Below are positions 1 to 10,226 of a stretch of 64,000 bases of DNA, one piece after another. This stretch comes from Dryomyza anilis. Lineage: Eukaryota > Arthropoda > Insecta > Diptera > Dryomyzidae. The DNA is taken from assembly GCA_951804985.1 (NCBI GenBank), contig OX638130.1, forward strand, positions 86,709,069 to 86,773,068, written 5' to 3'. The notes under the pieces are model-generated. The model made no database searches and was not told the DNA's origin. It saw only the letters and a program-made list of their open reading frames with translations. The position numbers were made by a program, and so were the translations under genes. Positions within the stretch are counted from its first letter, which is position 1; every line of letters begins with the position of its first letter.

Positions 1-228
1 ATCGACGATGTTCTTTTCGATGTATTGTTCTAAGAGCTCACGCAGATTTTCATTTGTTGATACATTTATGCAGAACGTTTTGATGTCGTTCTCCTCCTCC
101 TCTTCCACCGCTTCCATAACCACATCCAAATATTTTTCAATCGTTTCATCCGGCACGGTGGCTTTGTCCAGTTGGGCCAGACATGTGCGACAGTGCTGCC
201 GTGCAGTCTCCTTGGTTATTGTTGGCAT
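1..228 (-). CDS. 5' end of a probable ZAD-type zinc-finger gene (partial)
   Basis: An open frame of 76 codons starts at the ATG at 228-226 and runs off the left edge of the window. An in-frame TAA lies upstream with no other ATG between, which supports this start. The N-terminus reads MPTITKETARQHCRTCLAQL, so it has a C-x2-C pair (C13, C16) in the HCRTCL context typical of the first half of a ZAD (zinc-finger-associated domain of insect C2H2 proteins). A Glu-rich stretch (EAVEEEEND) and a helical LRELLEQYIEK segment follow. The second ZAD Cys pair and any C2H2 fingers would lie outside the window. The neighbouring genes are also zinc-finger genes, which fits a cluster. The reading frame is well supported; the ZAD call is inference from half a domain. 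Confidence 0.6.
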   Translation of the reverse strand, partial: MPTITKETARQHCRTCLAQLDKATVPDETIEKYLDVVMEAVEEEEENDIKTFCINVSTNENLRELLEQYIEKNIVD

Positions 229-1117
229 TTCATCAATTATTTCTTTTATTTACAACTTTTAAATGAACAAAAACCAAACTTTTTTCTCTTCCGTATGTCA
301 AAAAAACTTGCAACAAGCAATGCAGTTGTCAAACAATTGGATGAAAATTAAAAGTTTAGTATTGCCAGAGGCAAATAATAAGTGGGCTTGAAATTTTGAG
401 TTGGCAACAGAGCTTATAATAGATGCACAGGGTGTGCATTCATAATAAAATCGTCGAATTATACCATAACTTGTTGAATGCTTCAATAAAAATCTGGATC
501 TGGGAGGTCCTAAAACACCAATTTACTAAGCAAGGTATATCCGTGTCTCAAGTAAATTACAAATTTCAAAGGTTCCGAACGATTTGATTGGCTCGTTTCA
601 TACGAAATTTGTGATTTTGTTTAATTTTGACACTCGCATGCCACAACATGTAGATATCTCGGATAACGAAAATATAAAGAGAATATATAAGTCTATAAAT
701 TCTTTACCATGATTTAAATTCTTTATCATGTTCTTTACTATATTCACTCAAATCAATTCTCAAGCGGCGTAGATAACAACTTTTTTTTTCACTTATTTAA
801 TTTATCATACAACTTTACGACACGATCTATAAAAAGATACACTCCGTTTTGTAATAATATTGACGGTATGTTAATGGTGTATCAAAAAGCATTATTAACC
901 GATTCGAATACGTTGCAAAATACATATACAGCAATTTTCGAATTCATTAACTAATGTAAAAGATTCAAAAAGATTTTATTTTTTTGTACACATTTCAACT
1001 ATTTTGTAATGCTTATAAATATAATTTAATTCAATTCAAAATGTATAAATGTAATTCATGGTATAAAAACTGATTTATGTTTCTGTGTGCATAAAAAGAG
1101 GCACGTTTCCAGAATTC
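229..1117. other. AT-rich intergenic spacer
   Basis: About 0.9 kb between two minus-strand genes. Its right part should hold the 3' UTR of the 11-finger gene, and its left part the promoter and 5' UTR of the gene that starts at 228. It has poly-A/T runs and a short direct repeat (AATTCTTTAYCATG, twice near 700-735). I see no convincing coding region, RNA gene or mobile element in it. Confidence 0.6.
975..980 (-). terminator. candidate polyadenylation signal of the 11-finger gene
   Basis: AATAAA on the minus strand, about 140 bp downstream of the stop codon at 1118-1120. It is the first canonical hexamer after the stop; weaker ATATAA/ATAAAT-like strings occur nearer. The assignment is by position only. 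Confidence 0.4.
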
Positions 1118-3246
1118 TTAATAGTATACTGACATGATTTGAGTATCTTCAATTTCCAGTTTTTCCACTGACCTCTCTTCAATAACATCCACAGTTCGCT
1201 TAGTGCGAGTATTAACATTATGTTTTAATAATTTATGCGGAGGCAGCATACTAAAACACGTAAACCATTCTCCGCAAATGTCGCAACGATACGGTGTTTC
1301 TCCCGTGTGTATGCGTCTCACGTGTTCTGTACAAGTACTTTGATCAAGAAATCCCATCTGACAATATTCACACTTTACCGGATACTCGCCACTGTGCTTA
1401 ATCAGGTGCTTCATCAGGTGTTTTTTCAGTGTTTTGCGATGACGATAACAAATGCCACAGATCTCGCACTTGTACTGTGGTCCCTCATTATGCAGACGTA
1501 TGTGAGCATTTAATGCGGACTTAGCAGAGAATTGTTTCGAGCAGTGATGACATTTGAATAGAGTCGATCGATTAGAGTTGTGTACATTCAAATGATCAAA
1601 ATGAGTAGATTGCAAATTTGTATTTTTTCCGCAAATGCGACAGGTATAGAGAATCTTCCCGCGGTTCTCAGAACGTTGTATAATTGTAGTGCGTTGAATT
1701 AAATCAAAAAACTCCGAATGGCTACGCTTATGATTGGTGAGCAATATTTGAAAGGGAAAACTTGGGAAAAAAAATCAAAAATGTTTATTATATTAAAATT
1801 GTTAATGAATTATGCCCAATTTACATGTTAACTACTGTAAGATACACCGTATCTCCTAGGGTTTTTTTTTTCTTTTTTTTATTTTTAAAAAATGCAAATT
1901 AGGAGGAATATTATTGTTCAGACTTCTTCTACTGGATATAACTCCGATCAGGAGTACTATTAAATACTATATTAACTTACCTCTCTTTGCACATAAAACA
2001 TTTAAAGCGTTTTGGCAAATTTACCGCACTTTTGCTGTGTATAATGCGTTTATGCCTGTCAATCTGATTGGCTCTGCAAAAACTAACTTCGCATATATCA
2101 CATTTGTGTCCAGTCTCTGAGCCAACGTCATGCCAACGTTTATGTCGTTTCATCTCCAGCGTAGTCAGGAAAAAACTATCACAAACTTTGCAATGATAAA
2201 TGCCTGAGGGCAGGCATACTTCTTCCTCATCACATTCCACTTGTTTGTGTTCGCTCAATATGTGCGCTTCTAAGCTGGCTGCACAGATAAATACATCGGA
2301 ACATAGCACACAAAGATGTGAATTACGTCCGGTATGTGCTATAATATGCACCAAATGATCACGCAATTGAAAAGTTATCTTATTGCAAAGGCGACACTTG
2401 TAAACAGTTTCCCCTATAGGTGTTTTCTTCAGTTTCGTCATCGTTTCATAGAGTATATTTAAGTCAGCCGGCTTAGAATCCACATCAATTAAAGCACTGG
2501 AAGACTCATTGTCCGTGTCGTCAAAATGTATATCGCTGTCACTATCACTGTCCGCGGACAACTTCAAAGTAGGCTGCCATTTTGACTGGACTTTCTGCTG
2601 TTTCGCACATTTGGTAGTTTTAATTGGATCACTATCATGTTTACGCATAGAATGCGCATTAAGTGATGATAGACGTTTGAAACTAAAATTTTCTTACATT
2701 TTTATAAACAAGTAGCTAGACGGCAATATGTAGTACCTTTTATCGCAACTATCACATTTATAGGTTTTGAAAGTATCCTCTACAAACCTGCTTGTAGCCA
2801 GATTAGTATGTAATTCCTGTAATTAATAATAATTCATATTCAAAATATGTTTAAGGGGTTTTTACACTACATTTATGTGGACGCACCGAAATTTTGTGAT
2901 TATTTAAATAAATGCATTTTTAAAGGGTACCATAATATTAATTTCGAACGGCTCTTTTCCAATTTTGATATTAGTCGCCTTCAAAAATTTAGTATTTACC
3001 TTAGGTCTCTTCAGGCATTTGGTAAGAGCAACGTCTTCAAATTGTTTAGCCGACGTCTCTGGTTCGATAGAAAATTCTTCAGATTTTTCAAATTTATCCA
3101 TGGGTTGTTGATTTGTTGTTTGGCAAAACTCACATTTCAATGCATTTGCAATTTTTTTTTGCTAAAAAAAAATGTTTAATTCGACACACCAATAGAATAC
3201 TTCAATCGTTTACATCACAATGCATGCAATAGTTTTCATTTTCCAT
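1118..3246 (-). CDS. C2H2 zinc-finger protein, 11 fingers, five coding exons (539 aa)
   Basis: Exons in transcript order are 3246-3214, 3161-3000, 2816-2737, 2682-1981 and 1760-1118. The introns are 52, 183, 54 and 220 bp, all GT-AG. The joined CDS is 1620 nt with all phases consistent, and two exon joins fall inside fingers and restore them: exon 3/4 gives YKCDSCDKSFKRLSSLNAH and exon 4/5 gives FKCFMCKESFPFQILLTNH. The N-terminus is MENENYCMHCD with a C7-x2-C10-x10-C21-x2-C24 cluster that is not a recognisable ZAD. A Ser/Asp-rich acidic stretch lies at about 134-161. The C2H2 fingers are at about 84-107, 186-208, 214-237, 254-276, 284-307, 318-340, 364-386, 394-416, 422-444, 454-477 and 483-506. 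Canonical TGEKP linkers are mostly absent (HTGETP before the last finger). It is probably a nuclear sequence-specific DNA-binding protein; the target is unknown. It shares its upstream region with the ZAD gene at 3533. I cannot assign a named orthologue. Confidence 0.85.
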
Positions 3247-3532
3247 AACTTGTTTGAAAATTAATAAGAAGCATTAAAACACAAGATTAAATGCGGAAAA
3301 AATCAACATGTTAAATTTAGCAAATGCAACGAAACAAACAGCTGACTTTGCACTGCAGATACAGGGTGCACTTAATGAGCCACCTCGACAACCGAATTTT
3401 ATTTAATGCAATGAAAACGAACGCAACTATGGAACAGATGTCAAACATGACATCTTCAGTCTAATGAAAATTATTTGCTTTTATTAGTTAAGCAGCCGTA
3501 AAACGAAAAAGTTGAATGAAATCTGTGAAAAA
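3247..3532. promoter_or_regulatory. 286-bp bidirectional promoter region between two zinc-finger genes
   Basis: This is the whole interval between the start codons of the divergent genes at 3246 (minus) and 3533 (plus), so it must hold both 5' UTRs and core promoters. I see no TATA box at a convincing distance. It contains a CAGCTG E-box near 3340 and an inverted repeat with 8-bp arms, AGATGTCA-AACA-TGACATCT, at 3436-3455, which is a candidate dimeric factor site. That this region drives both genes is inference from layout. Confidence 0.55.
3436..3455. promoter_or_regulatory. perfect inverted repeat, candidate operator-like site
   Basis: Two perfect 8-bp arms (AGATGTCA and TGACATCT) are separated by AACA, in the shared promoter interval about 80 bp upstream of the plus-strand ATG at 3533. 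The binding protein is unknown. Confidence 0.4.
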
Positions 3533-4168
3533 ATGAATTTTAAAGTTAACATTAAAGTTTGTCGTGTCTGCATGAAATCCGAAGATGGTTTATCGCTGCT
3601 TAAAGATTTGGATTTGCAAACAAAATTTGTGTTTACAACGCGACTTACGGTACGTTTTGTTTATTTATAATTTTTGAATTTTGTGCTATTCTAGTATAAT
3701 AGATTGCGTCGCGTTTCTGTACCTGAATAAATTTTTGTAATAAAATGGCTGCTCACTGGCGTAGCGTTGCTTTCTATTTGTTCTGGTACCATCGAGCGGG
3801 GTTGTTATGGATGTGCAAATTTTAGAACACGAGTAGTCGGTAGATAAATAATTTTGCACAGATATATTTTTATTTTTTAAAAGTCGATAAAGTAAACATT
3901 TTCCTTTGATCTACTTGTTAATTAATTATTATTTATGGTTTTGTTCTCATATTTGTGGTACATTCACTGCTCCTACTAGGATAATGGACAGCCTTGCCTC
4001 AAATATGCACATATTCCATAAATTAATATGCTTGGCAACAAAAAACTATTAATATTTTCCAAATATCACAAAAAGTATGATATATTTGATCAGAAAAATT
4101 TGCAACTCAAGTAATGTTTAAGGCTGTAATACTTTACAAACATTTTTGTTCTCTAAGTGTATAAATTC

Positions 4169-4199
<31 letters not shown>

Positions 4200-7100
4200 G
4201 TCCCGTATGTTCAAATATGGGCTAGGGCCTGGGTACTCAATATTTAAAAAGTTCGTTAAGAAGGATTTTAGAGCTTATTAAAAATGTCACCTCTATAAAA
4301 AGCTTTGCGCTCTCTGAACGTATTGCGAGTAGTGTACCATTCAAGTGATAGTTTAAGAAACAGACATCATTAAGTAGCGCAACTATTCCGTACCACTTTT
4401 CTGAATGAGGTCAATGGTAAACCTCCACTTGGAATCATATCCTTGAAAATCCTCTTACCTAGTCATTCGGTATTTGCATTGTTGGTCTCTTCATTTCAGT
4501 ACAAATATAAATTGAACAGCTTGAATGGTCAGCCTAGGTTCTTCAGATCTCGTGTGCCAAATATAAGTATATATTAATTTTTCGTGAACGCCGATTAGTA
4601 AACTCTCCGTTGAAATACATCTCCCGCATTAGTATCGGAATTTTTTTCAGTCTCTTGAATATTAATTTTAGTAAAATAAAGTTTTCATAAAATTAAAATG
4701 TGTTATAATAATGTTTGTACCGGTTCTACTCGAAATTGTAACGATTAAACAAAACACTAGCACGCGCTAGGTTTGATTTTCAATATTCAGTGGATTATTT
4801 TAAAACATAAATAAACATTAGACTTTGTCTGCTCCATGAAAATACTAAAGTCATTCTTGTACACTTCCACACTGCTGTTACTATCACGAAAACTTCAAGC
4901 ACATATCGTATATGCCACAACGTCCAAAGCAACTTCATCAGTTTGTCCAGCTGTTAGTCGTTTGTTTTCCGTAACCACTTCGACCAAAATGACTGAACCA
5001 GACGCCCAGCAAACATATACATCAGGCAGCAGTTCCGTGGTCTTTGTCACCACACCCGATGAGAAGGCTGCCAAGAAGTTGGCACACGGTCTGATCGAAC
5101 AGAAGCTTGCAGCCTGCGTGAATATCCTGCCGGGTATACAATCGATATACATGTGGGAGGGCAAAGTTAATGAGGACAACGAATATCTGATGATGATTAA
5201 GACACGTTCCACCCGTCTTGACGAGTTGACCAAATATGTGCGCGAGAACCATCCTTATAGCGTTGCGGAGGTTATCAGTGTGCCCATCGAGAATGGTAAC
5301 CTACCCTACTTAAATTGGATTGCGCAGACAGTGCCCGATAAGAACTGATACGAGGTCATTAATATTTCTTTCACACTAATTTAGTTGTTTGTTGAAAAGA
5401 TTTTGTTTATAAATAAATGAGAATTTAAACAACAAAAAGAAAAAAATTACTCCCTGATTTTAAGAGAATATAGTTAGCTTCATGATACAAATACTTATTT
5501 GTATCATGGTTAGCTTCATATAAAAAAAATGTTGTTGATAGTACCAAAGTTTTTACACGCCGGATTAATCGAAATAATGACTATTTTGTTTTAAAGGTGC
5601 CAAGGTTAATAAAAAACTTATGACTTCTGAATATATTATATACCATTGTGATAACCATCCACTTTTTGAGATATGACCTTGTCGTTTTAAACAACCCCGG
5701 AAGTATCACTGAACGGAGGGTTAAGCTTTTCAATTTTATTATACTTATTGATAAATGTTTTAATTACCACATTCCAATATTTCAGCTTAAAACCGGCGAT
5801 AGTATGCCTGCGATAATCTGTTCCAAGTGCGTTATACGACTGAAGGTCGCATTCGAATTTGTGCAGCTGGCTCATGCGTCCGAAAAGAATTTGAGAACCT
5901 TCCTGGACAAAATAAGCAGCGACTTTCAGGAGGTCACAAAGTCAAGCTCTACAAATTGTTCGCCACTTCCAACCACAGATATCGAACTTTTAACTATGCT
6001 CGAGGACACGACAGAGGAGAATTCATCGTCTCAAGACGATAATGAACAGAATGCAAATGATTTAAAAAATTCAAAAAATCCAGAAGAAAATAATAAAACT
6101 ATGGCCAAAAAAAGTAAAATCCCAGAAATTGACACCGCGATCACTGAGCTAAAACATAAAACAGAACCGAGCAAACCAGAAGTAATAAAAGATACTTTTA
6201 AAGAAGAGTTGAGTGAGATTCCGGAGGATGATGACGAAATGGTTTACTATGAGGAGGCCAACTTCTTGGAGGAGAGTGAGAATGAAGATGTCAGTGAAGA
6301 GAAGTTATTGCACATCGAAAACCAAACAGACGGTGTGGAGCTGGCGGAAACAGAAGAAAGTCAAGTGGCAAAAAGTGACAATGGTAGCCAGCAACAAGTC
6401 GACGGCTATCTGCACGAATACAGCGCTATGTTGGCAGAGCAGGAGGACAATTGCAGCGAATCCATTGCGACGCAGTATATATATGAACACTCTGTGGGTT
6501 CCTTTGATATGGATACGGTGGGTGAAGTGGAAGAAGAAGATGAAATGGAAAATGTGGAGGAGGAAACGGAAGATATGGCTGAATCATCGCACATAGAAGA
6601 ACTTCATTTGTACGAAGACGCAGAAGAGCTGCTGCAAGATACAGATGAAACTATGCAAATGGACGAGGATAATTTGCCGGTGGCAGATGAGTTTACAGAG
6701 CATATAAACACAACGGATGTTGTTATCCAAGACGATGCTAAATCTATTGGAGCGCACGCCAATGAGTCGCCGTCTAAAGTGAAATCACAAAAGACCACAC
6801 ATAAACCTGCACGTAGCGCGCCGAAATCGCGTCGAGTTCATACAAATAGCTCGATTAATGCGCGTTTCTTCTGCGTTAAATGTAACCGGGATTTTAGCAC
6901 AAAAACTAATCTGACGCGTCATATGGCCACGCACGAAGGCGTCAAACCATATCAGTGCACTGAATGTAGCAAGAGCTTCTCGCAGAATGGCTCTCTGAAG
7001 CAGCATATGTACACGCATACCGGGGAGAAGCCGTTCACATGTGACGTCTGCAATCGTGGTTTCACGCAGTGCAAGTCTTTGGTCTTTCACATGCGTCGAC

Positions 7101-8020
7101 ACACGGGTGAGAAACCGTTTCCTTGTGAACATTGCGGCATGCTATTTCGGCAAAAAGACGGACTTAAAGTAAGCTTATCTTCGATTGTCGTATAAATCGA
7201 CATTTCCAACTTTTTTTGTGACCGTCTCTAATATATTTTTTGCTTGCAGATGCACATCATCAAACATCACATGATTCGCCAAACGGATGGCGATGTTGAA
7301 ACGCACACTTGCATCATATGCAAGAAGTTGCTGGCCACGAAGCAGGCACTGCGTATCCACATGAAGAAGCACATCAACAATCATCGCACGGTACAAATGC
7401 AGTCAAACAGTTCGCTATCTACGGACAGCGGTCTGTTGGAGCTGTTGAGTGAGGATGATTTGTTAAATGAAAAATCATTCATCGGCGATGAGTTGTCGCT
7501 CACAATGGACGACATCAGCTCATCAACGCAAATTGTCGATGCCGTGACAGCGAACACGGCCAAAGCAAGTCGGGTTAAGAAATTTCAGTGTCGCAAATGC
7601 TACAAATGTTTCGCCATAAAGTAATGATTTGCACAAAACACAAAAAGAATACATTTTAATTTTTGAATAATATTTTGCAGAAAAAATCTTCTACGTCACC
7701 TGACCACACACGATGTCAGCGTAGCCGAACTATTCCAATGTCAGACTTGTCAGGTTGCATTTGACACTAATTATGCACTAAGAGTGCATCGTGTGCGTGA
7801 GCATAAGGAGACGGGCATCAATCTAAATGAGTGTGAATATTGCAATATTACATTTGTTAATGTGGCCGAGCTAAGTGCACACAATAGTGCTGTGCACGAT
7901 GCTAACGATCAGAATTGTGCCGAGTGTCCAGATTTGAACTTCAAAACGCAAAAGCAACTGCTGGACCATCTAATGGAACATGAAAGCTTAATGCATGAAG
8001 TCGATGATGAAGGCATTTAA
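3533..8020 (+). CDS. ZAD-C2H2 zinc-finger protein, 9 fingers, four exons (736 aa), hosting CutA in intron 1
   Basis: Exons are 3533-3649, 5786-7168, 7250-7620 and 7681-8020. The introns are 2136, 81 and 60 bp, all GT-AG. The CDS is 2211 nt with consistent phases. Exon 1 gives the first ZAD Cys pair (VCRVC, C10 and C13). Exon 2 gives the second (IICSKC, C51 and C54), followed by RLKVAFEF, so the domain is complete only when the long intron is removed. A long Glu/Asp-rich linker (about 190-350) and a basic patch (about 372-395) follow. Fingers are at about 400-422, 428-450, 456-478, 484-506, 519-541, 612-634, 642-665, 673-696 and a loose last one (C703, C706, x13 before the first His). TGEKP linkers join fingers 2-3 and 3-4, so fingers 1-4 likely form the main DNA-reading unit. 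Introns 2 and 3 each split a finger (4 and 6). ZAD domains dimerise, and insect ZAD proteins are nuclear regulators. Orthology is not assigned. Confidence 0.88.
4169..4199. repeat. (TTTA)n microsatellite
   Basis: About 7-8 uninterrupted copies of TTTA inside intron 1 of the ZAD gene, upstream of CutA. It may mark the tail of an old retroposed sequence, but I recognise no element next to it. Confidence 0.85.
4836..5348 (+). CDS. CutA: CutA1 family protein (divalent cation tolerance), intronless, nested gene
   Basis: A 170-aa protein in a single exon. Residues about 67-167 form a complete CutA domain: VVFVTTPDEKAAKKLAHGL at the start, the KLAACVNILPGIQSIYMWEG core, then EYLMMIKT, HPYSVAEVISVPI and YLNWIAQTV. 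CutA proteins form very stable trimers. Bacterial members were linked to copper tolerance, and the animal role is unsettled. The first ~50 residues include a hydrophobic run (FLYTSTLLLLSRKL), so the long form may be targeted to the secretory pathway or mitochondria. A second in-frame ATG at 4989 (M52) has a better fly-like start context (CAAAATG) and would give a 119-aa cytosolic form. HPYSVAE replaces the more usual HPYEVPE. The gene lies wholly within intron 1 of the ZAD gene, in the same orientation. Confidence 0.93.
   Translation: MKILKSFLYTSTLLLLSRKLQAHIVYATTSKATSSVCPAVSRLFSVTTSTKMTEPDAQQTYTSGSSSVVFVTTPDEKAAKKLAHGLIEQKLAACVNILPGIQSIYMWEGKVNEDNEYLMMIKTRSTRLDELTKYVRENHPYSVAEVISVPIENGNLPYLNWIAQTVPDKN
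5412..5417 (+). terminator. polyadenylation signal of CutA
   Basis: AATAAA lies 64 bp after the CutA stop codon, inside the host gene's intron and about 370 bp upstream of its acceptor. It implies that CutA makes its own 3' end before the host exon 2. Confidence 0.7.
5481..5508. repeat. near-perfect hairpin, 13-bp arms
   Basis: The arms CATGATACAAATA and TATTTGTATCATG are perfect reverse complements separated by CT. The hairpin is just downstream of CutA and flanked by a direct repeat (TTAGCTTCAT). It could be a transcription pause or termination structure or a MITE remnant; the sequence does not decide. Confidence 0.7.
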
Positions 8021-8187
8021 ATATTATAGTTGTAAATATAATAGTGTATATTCTAAAGATTAGATTGTAATGATGCAAAAACGTAGGATTATTTAATTTC
8101 GTTACCATATTTTCACCACTTTAATTTATTTTTTGTATTAAAATATAATTTCATTTAGGTAAAACTAGAATTGAAATATTTAAAAAT

Positions 8188-8193
8188 AATAAA
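8188..8193 (+). terminator. candidate polyadenylation signal of the ZAD gene
   Basis: AATAAA lies about 168 bp downstream of the stop codon at 8018-8020, within an AT-rich 3' UTR-like stretch. No earlier canonical hexamer is seen. Confidence 0.55.
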
Positions 8194-8966
8194 AATGTTA
8201 CATGAAAAAAACACGTATTTGTACATAGTAGCGCTTGTTGTTTAGGCCAACAACTAAAATTGGTTTTGAATATCGTATTATATCTGATTACTGTTTAGTG
8301 AATTTGGTTACGGTTCATGAATGAAAAATATTTTTCATTTGTTATAACAAAAATATAGAATATAATTGATAATGAATGGCAAAGGTGCCATCTATCACAG
8401 AAATAAAAAACTGTGTACATATAACAAAAATTTTATTCAATCCAATTAATTTTTAATTGAAACTCAGTCGATGTAACTTTTAATTGTATTGAATTCAATA
8501 TTCGTAATAATGAGAAATCGGTAATTAAAGAAAATTTAACAATTTTTTTTGTTATATTGAAATTGAAGATGTTATATATATTAAATGTTTTATTGAGAAT
8601 TAATTTATCATTAATTTATTAGTAACCACAACTAAAAATTTATTTCGATCGACACTTTTTTTAATAGAAATTTATTAAATATTTAGTAAAACCAATTATA
8701 AATTGTTTTACATTGAAATCATTTTTAATTGGATTAGATATTCAGGCAATTTTTATATTAATGCTTTTTTATATTCAGGCCATTTATTTAGAACCTCCTG
8801 CGTCGATATTGGTTCTCGAATTTACAGAATCCGATAATGGCTACATCGCTTCCAATTGCAATACGTTTATGTTTTCTATTAATATCAATTGTTATATAGA
8901 CGCGTACAACATTTTTTTTTTCTGTGTAGTATTTGGCTGGTACAAATACCACGAAACTATTCGTAG
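8194..8966. other. AT-rich intergenic DNA after the ZAD gene
   Basis: No gene is seen. Open frames near 8713-9045 are AT-driven and match no family I know. A few weak short inverted matches around TTTTAATTGGATTAGA suggest decayed repeats, but no element boundary can be placed. Confidence 0.5.
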
Positions 8967-10226
8967 TTAGCGTATTCACAGTTTCATGGTATTGGTACGA
9001 AATTGTACGAATACGACAGTACGGCAATTGAACTGTGAGCACCACAGTTCGTCAAATAAATGCAGCTAATTCTTATAAAATTTGGATTTTTTGAAATTAT
9101 TATAAATTTTCCTAGATTTGAATAGAAAAACCAATAAATTAACATTTTATGTGCAACTATTTGCCTTCAATTTCACAATTTTTTATCATTTCACAAAATA
9201 CGACACCAAAAAGCATGCCTCAGGGCTACTCTCAAATACTTGTGGTATTTTACTTTTATAAGGGATGCAACAACAAATTGACGTTTCTGTGTTGTTGTAT
9301 CGTACACTAAGAAAACAAAAATGATTACCAGAAATATGACAGCCCTAAATATCAAGTTATTTACAAATTATTTAGATCGTCTTGAGACAACCATCTCTCA
9401 AGCATCCGTCAAATACGATAAATATTGCTAGCAATCATCTTTTAAATTTACGATTATTCATAGCAACCATCAATTAAACATCTTACAAATAGGAAGATAG
9501 TTGATGAATATTTGGAAAAGGTACTCCATTAGAATTCGCAGAGTAATTTTTATTGAATTGAAGGAAAATGAATCAAATGTATTTTTATTTATTCTAGAAT
9601 TAAAACAGTATCCTGATTATACATCGCCATCGTCTTTATAAATCCTTCGAAGGTAAAATTGTACAACGACTAAAGATTTCTTCGCGGAAGAACCAATTTG
9701 GCCCGGCGCTGCTGTCATCAAAGTAAACTCTGAACAAAATATTTTCCAGCACGTGTTGATAATTTCAATCCCGGGAAATATTATTTTCACTTTTACCATT
9801 AAAATTATTTGATGAGCTGACACTTTTTTAAATCATTGAATTTACTTAATTGTTGTGGATAAATCGAGCTAATGGAAAAAGTACGCCATTTTCCTTTTTT
9901 ATGGTAGTCAAATGTCAAAATACCTCAAAAGTTTTGCTGCAAATGTCCAAGATCTCTAGATGTTTGCTATCAGTCAACTGTAAATATTTCAATTTCCATT
10001 GATGTTGTGGCAAACATCTCGTAACTAACTGCATATATGCCATATTTAAAAAAATATTAATAGTTTTGCTGCAACTTTATTGAAATTTATGGGATGTTTG
10101 AATATTTGCTACAATGCGTAAATTTAAAAGGATATTTGCAGCAAGACTTTCATAAACATCTTGTTTTCTTATATACTACATGGTACGAATACCATACTAA
10201 AATACGATGAACTGTGAATACGCTAA
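8967..10226. mobile_element. MITE-like element with 17-bp TIRs, interrupted by a second element
   Basis: The left end TTAGCGTATTCACAGTT (8967-8983) has a perfect reverse complement at 10210-10226. Similarity continues inward in degenerate form (GGTATT/GGTACGA-like strings on both sides). Removing the inserted element at 9305-10171 leaves about 390 bp, a usual MITE size. There is no coding capacity. The target duplication is unclear: flanks GTAG and GTAT are similar but not identical. Confidence 0.6.
9305..10171 (+). mobile_element. non-autonomous DNA element, copy 1 (~867 bp)
   Basis: It begins CACTAAGAAAACAAA after a TA and ends with TGTTTTCTTA followed by TA, the reverse complement of the TIR with its last bases mutated. 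The reverse complement of the whole copy aligns along its length with 10575-11744. No long ORF. A TIR starting CAC next to TA suggests a Tc1/mariner-type non-autonomous element, which is inference. It sits inside the MITE with the 17-bp TIRs, so it is younger than that element. Confidence 0.7.

Larger units (their letters stand above)
3650..5785 (+). other. long first intron of the ZAD gene containing the CutA gene
   Basis: The donor is ACG|GTACGT at 3649/3650 and the acceptor TTTCAG|CTT at 5785/5786, both phase 0. The intron is more than 25 times longer than the other introns of this gene and encloses the whole CutA gene with its own polyadenylation signal. The remainder is AT-rich, with a TTTA microsatellite at 4169-4199 and a 13-bp-arm inverted repeat at 5481-5508. 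The long open frame just before the acceptor (5648-5785) is intronic read-through. Confidence 0.8.

Noticed and set aside
298..486. 62-aa minus-strand open frame
   Set aside because: AT-rich, no motif, no splice or promoter support, and between two well-placed genes.
5648..5785. Upstream part of the long open frame that starts at 5648 as the true N-terminus of the zinc-finger protein
   Set aside because: It precedes a good TTTCAG acceptor, has no ZAD Cys pair and is AT-rich. Splicing from 3649 to 5786 completes a ZAD in phase.
6213..6596. 127-aa Arg/Lys/Met/Trp-rich open frame
   Set aside because: It is a shadow frame of the Glu-rich linker of the ZAD gene.
9617..9823. 68-aa open frame within DNA element copy 1
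   Set aside because: The inverted copy at 10.9-11.1 kb does not keep it open, so it is not a conserved element gene.
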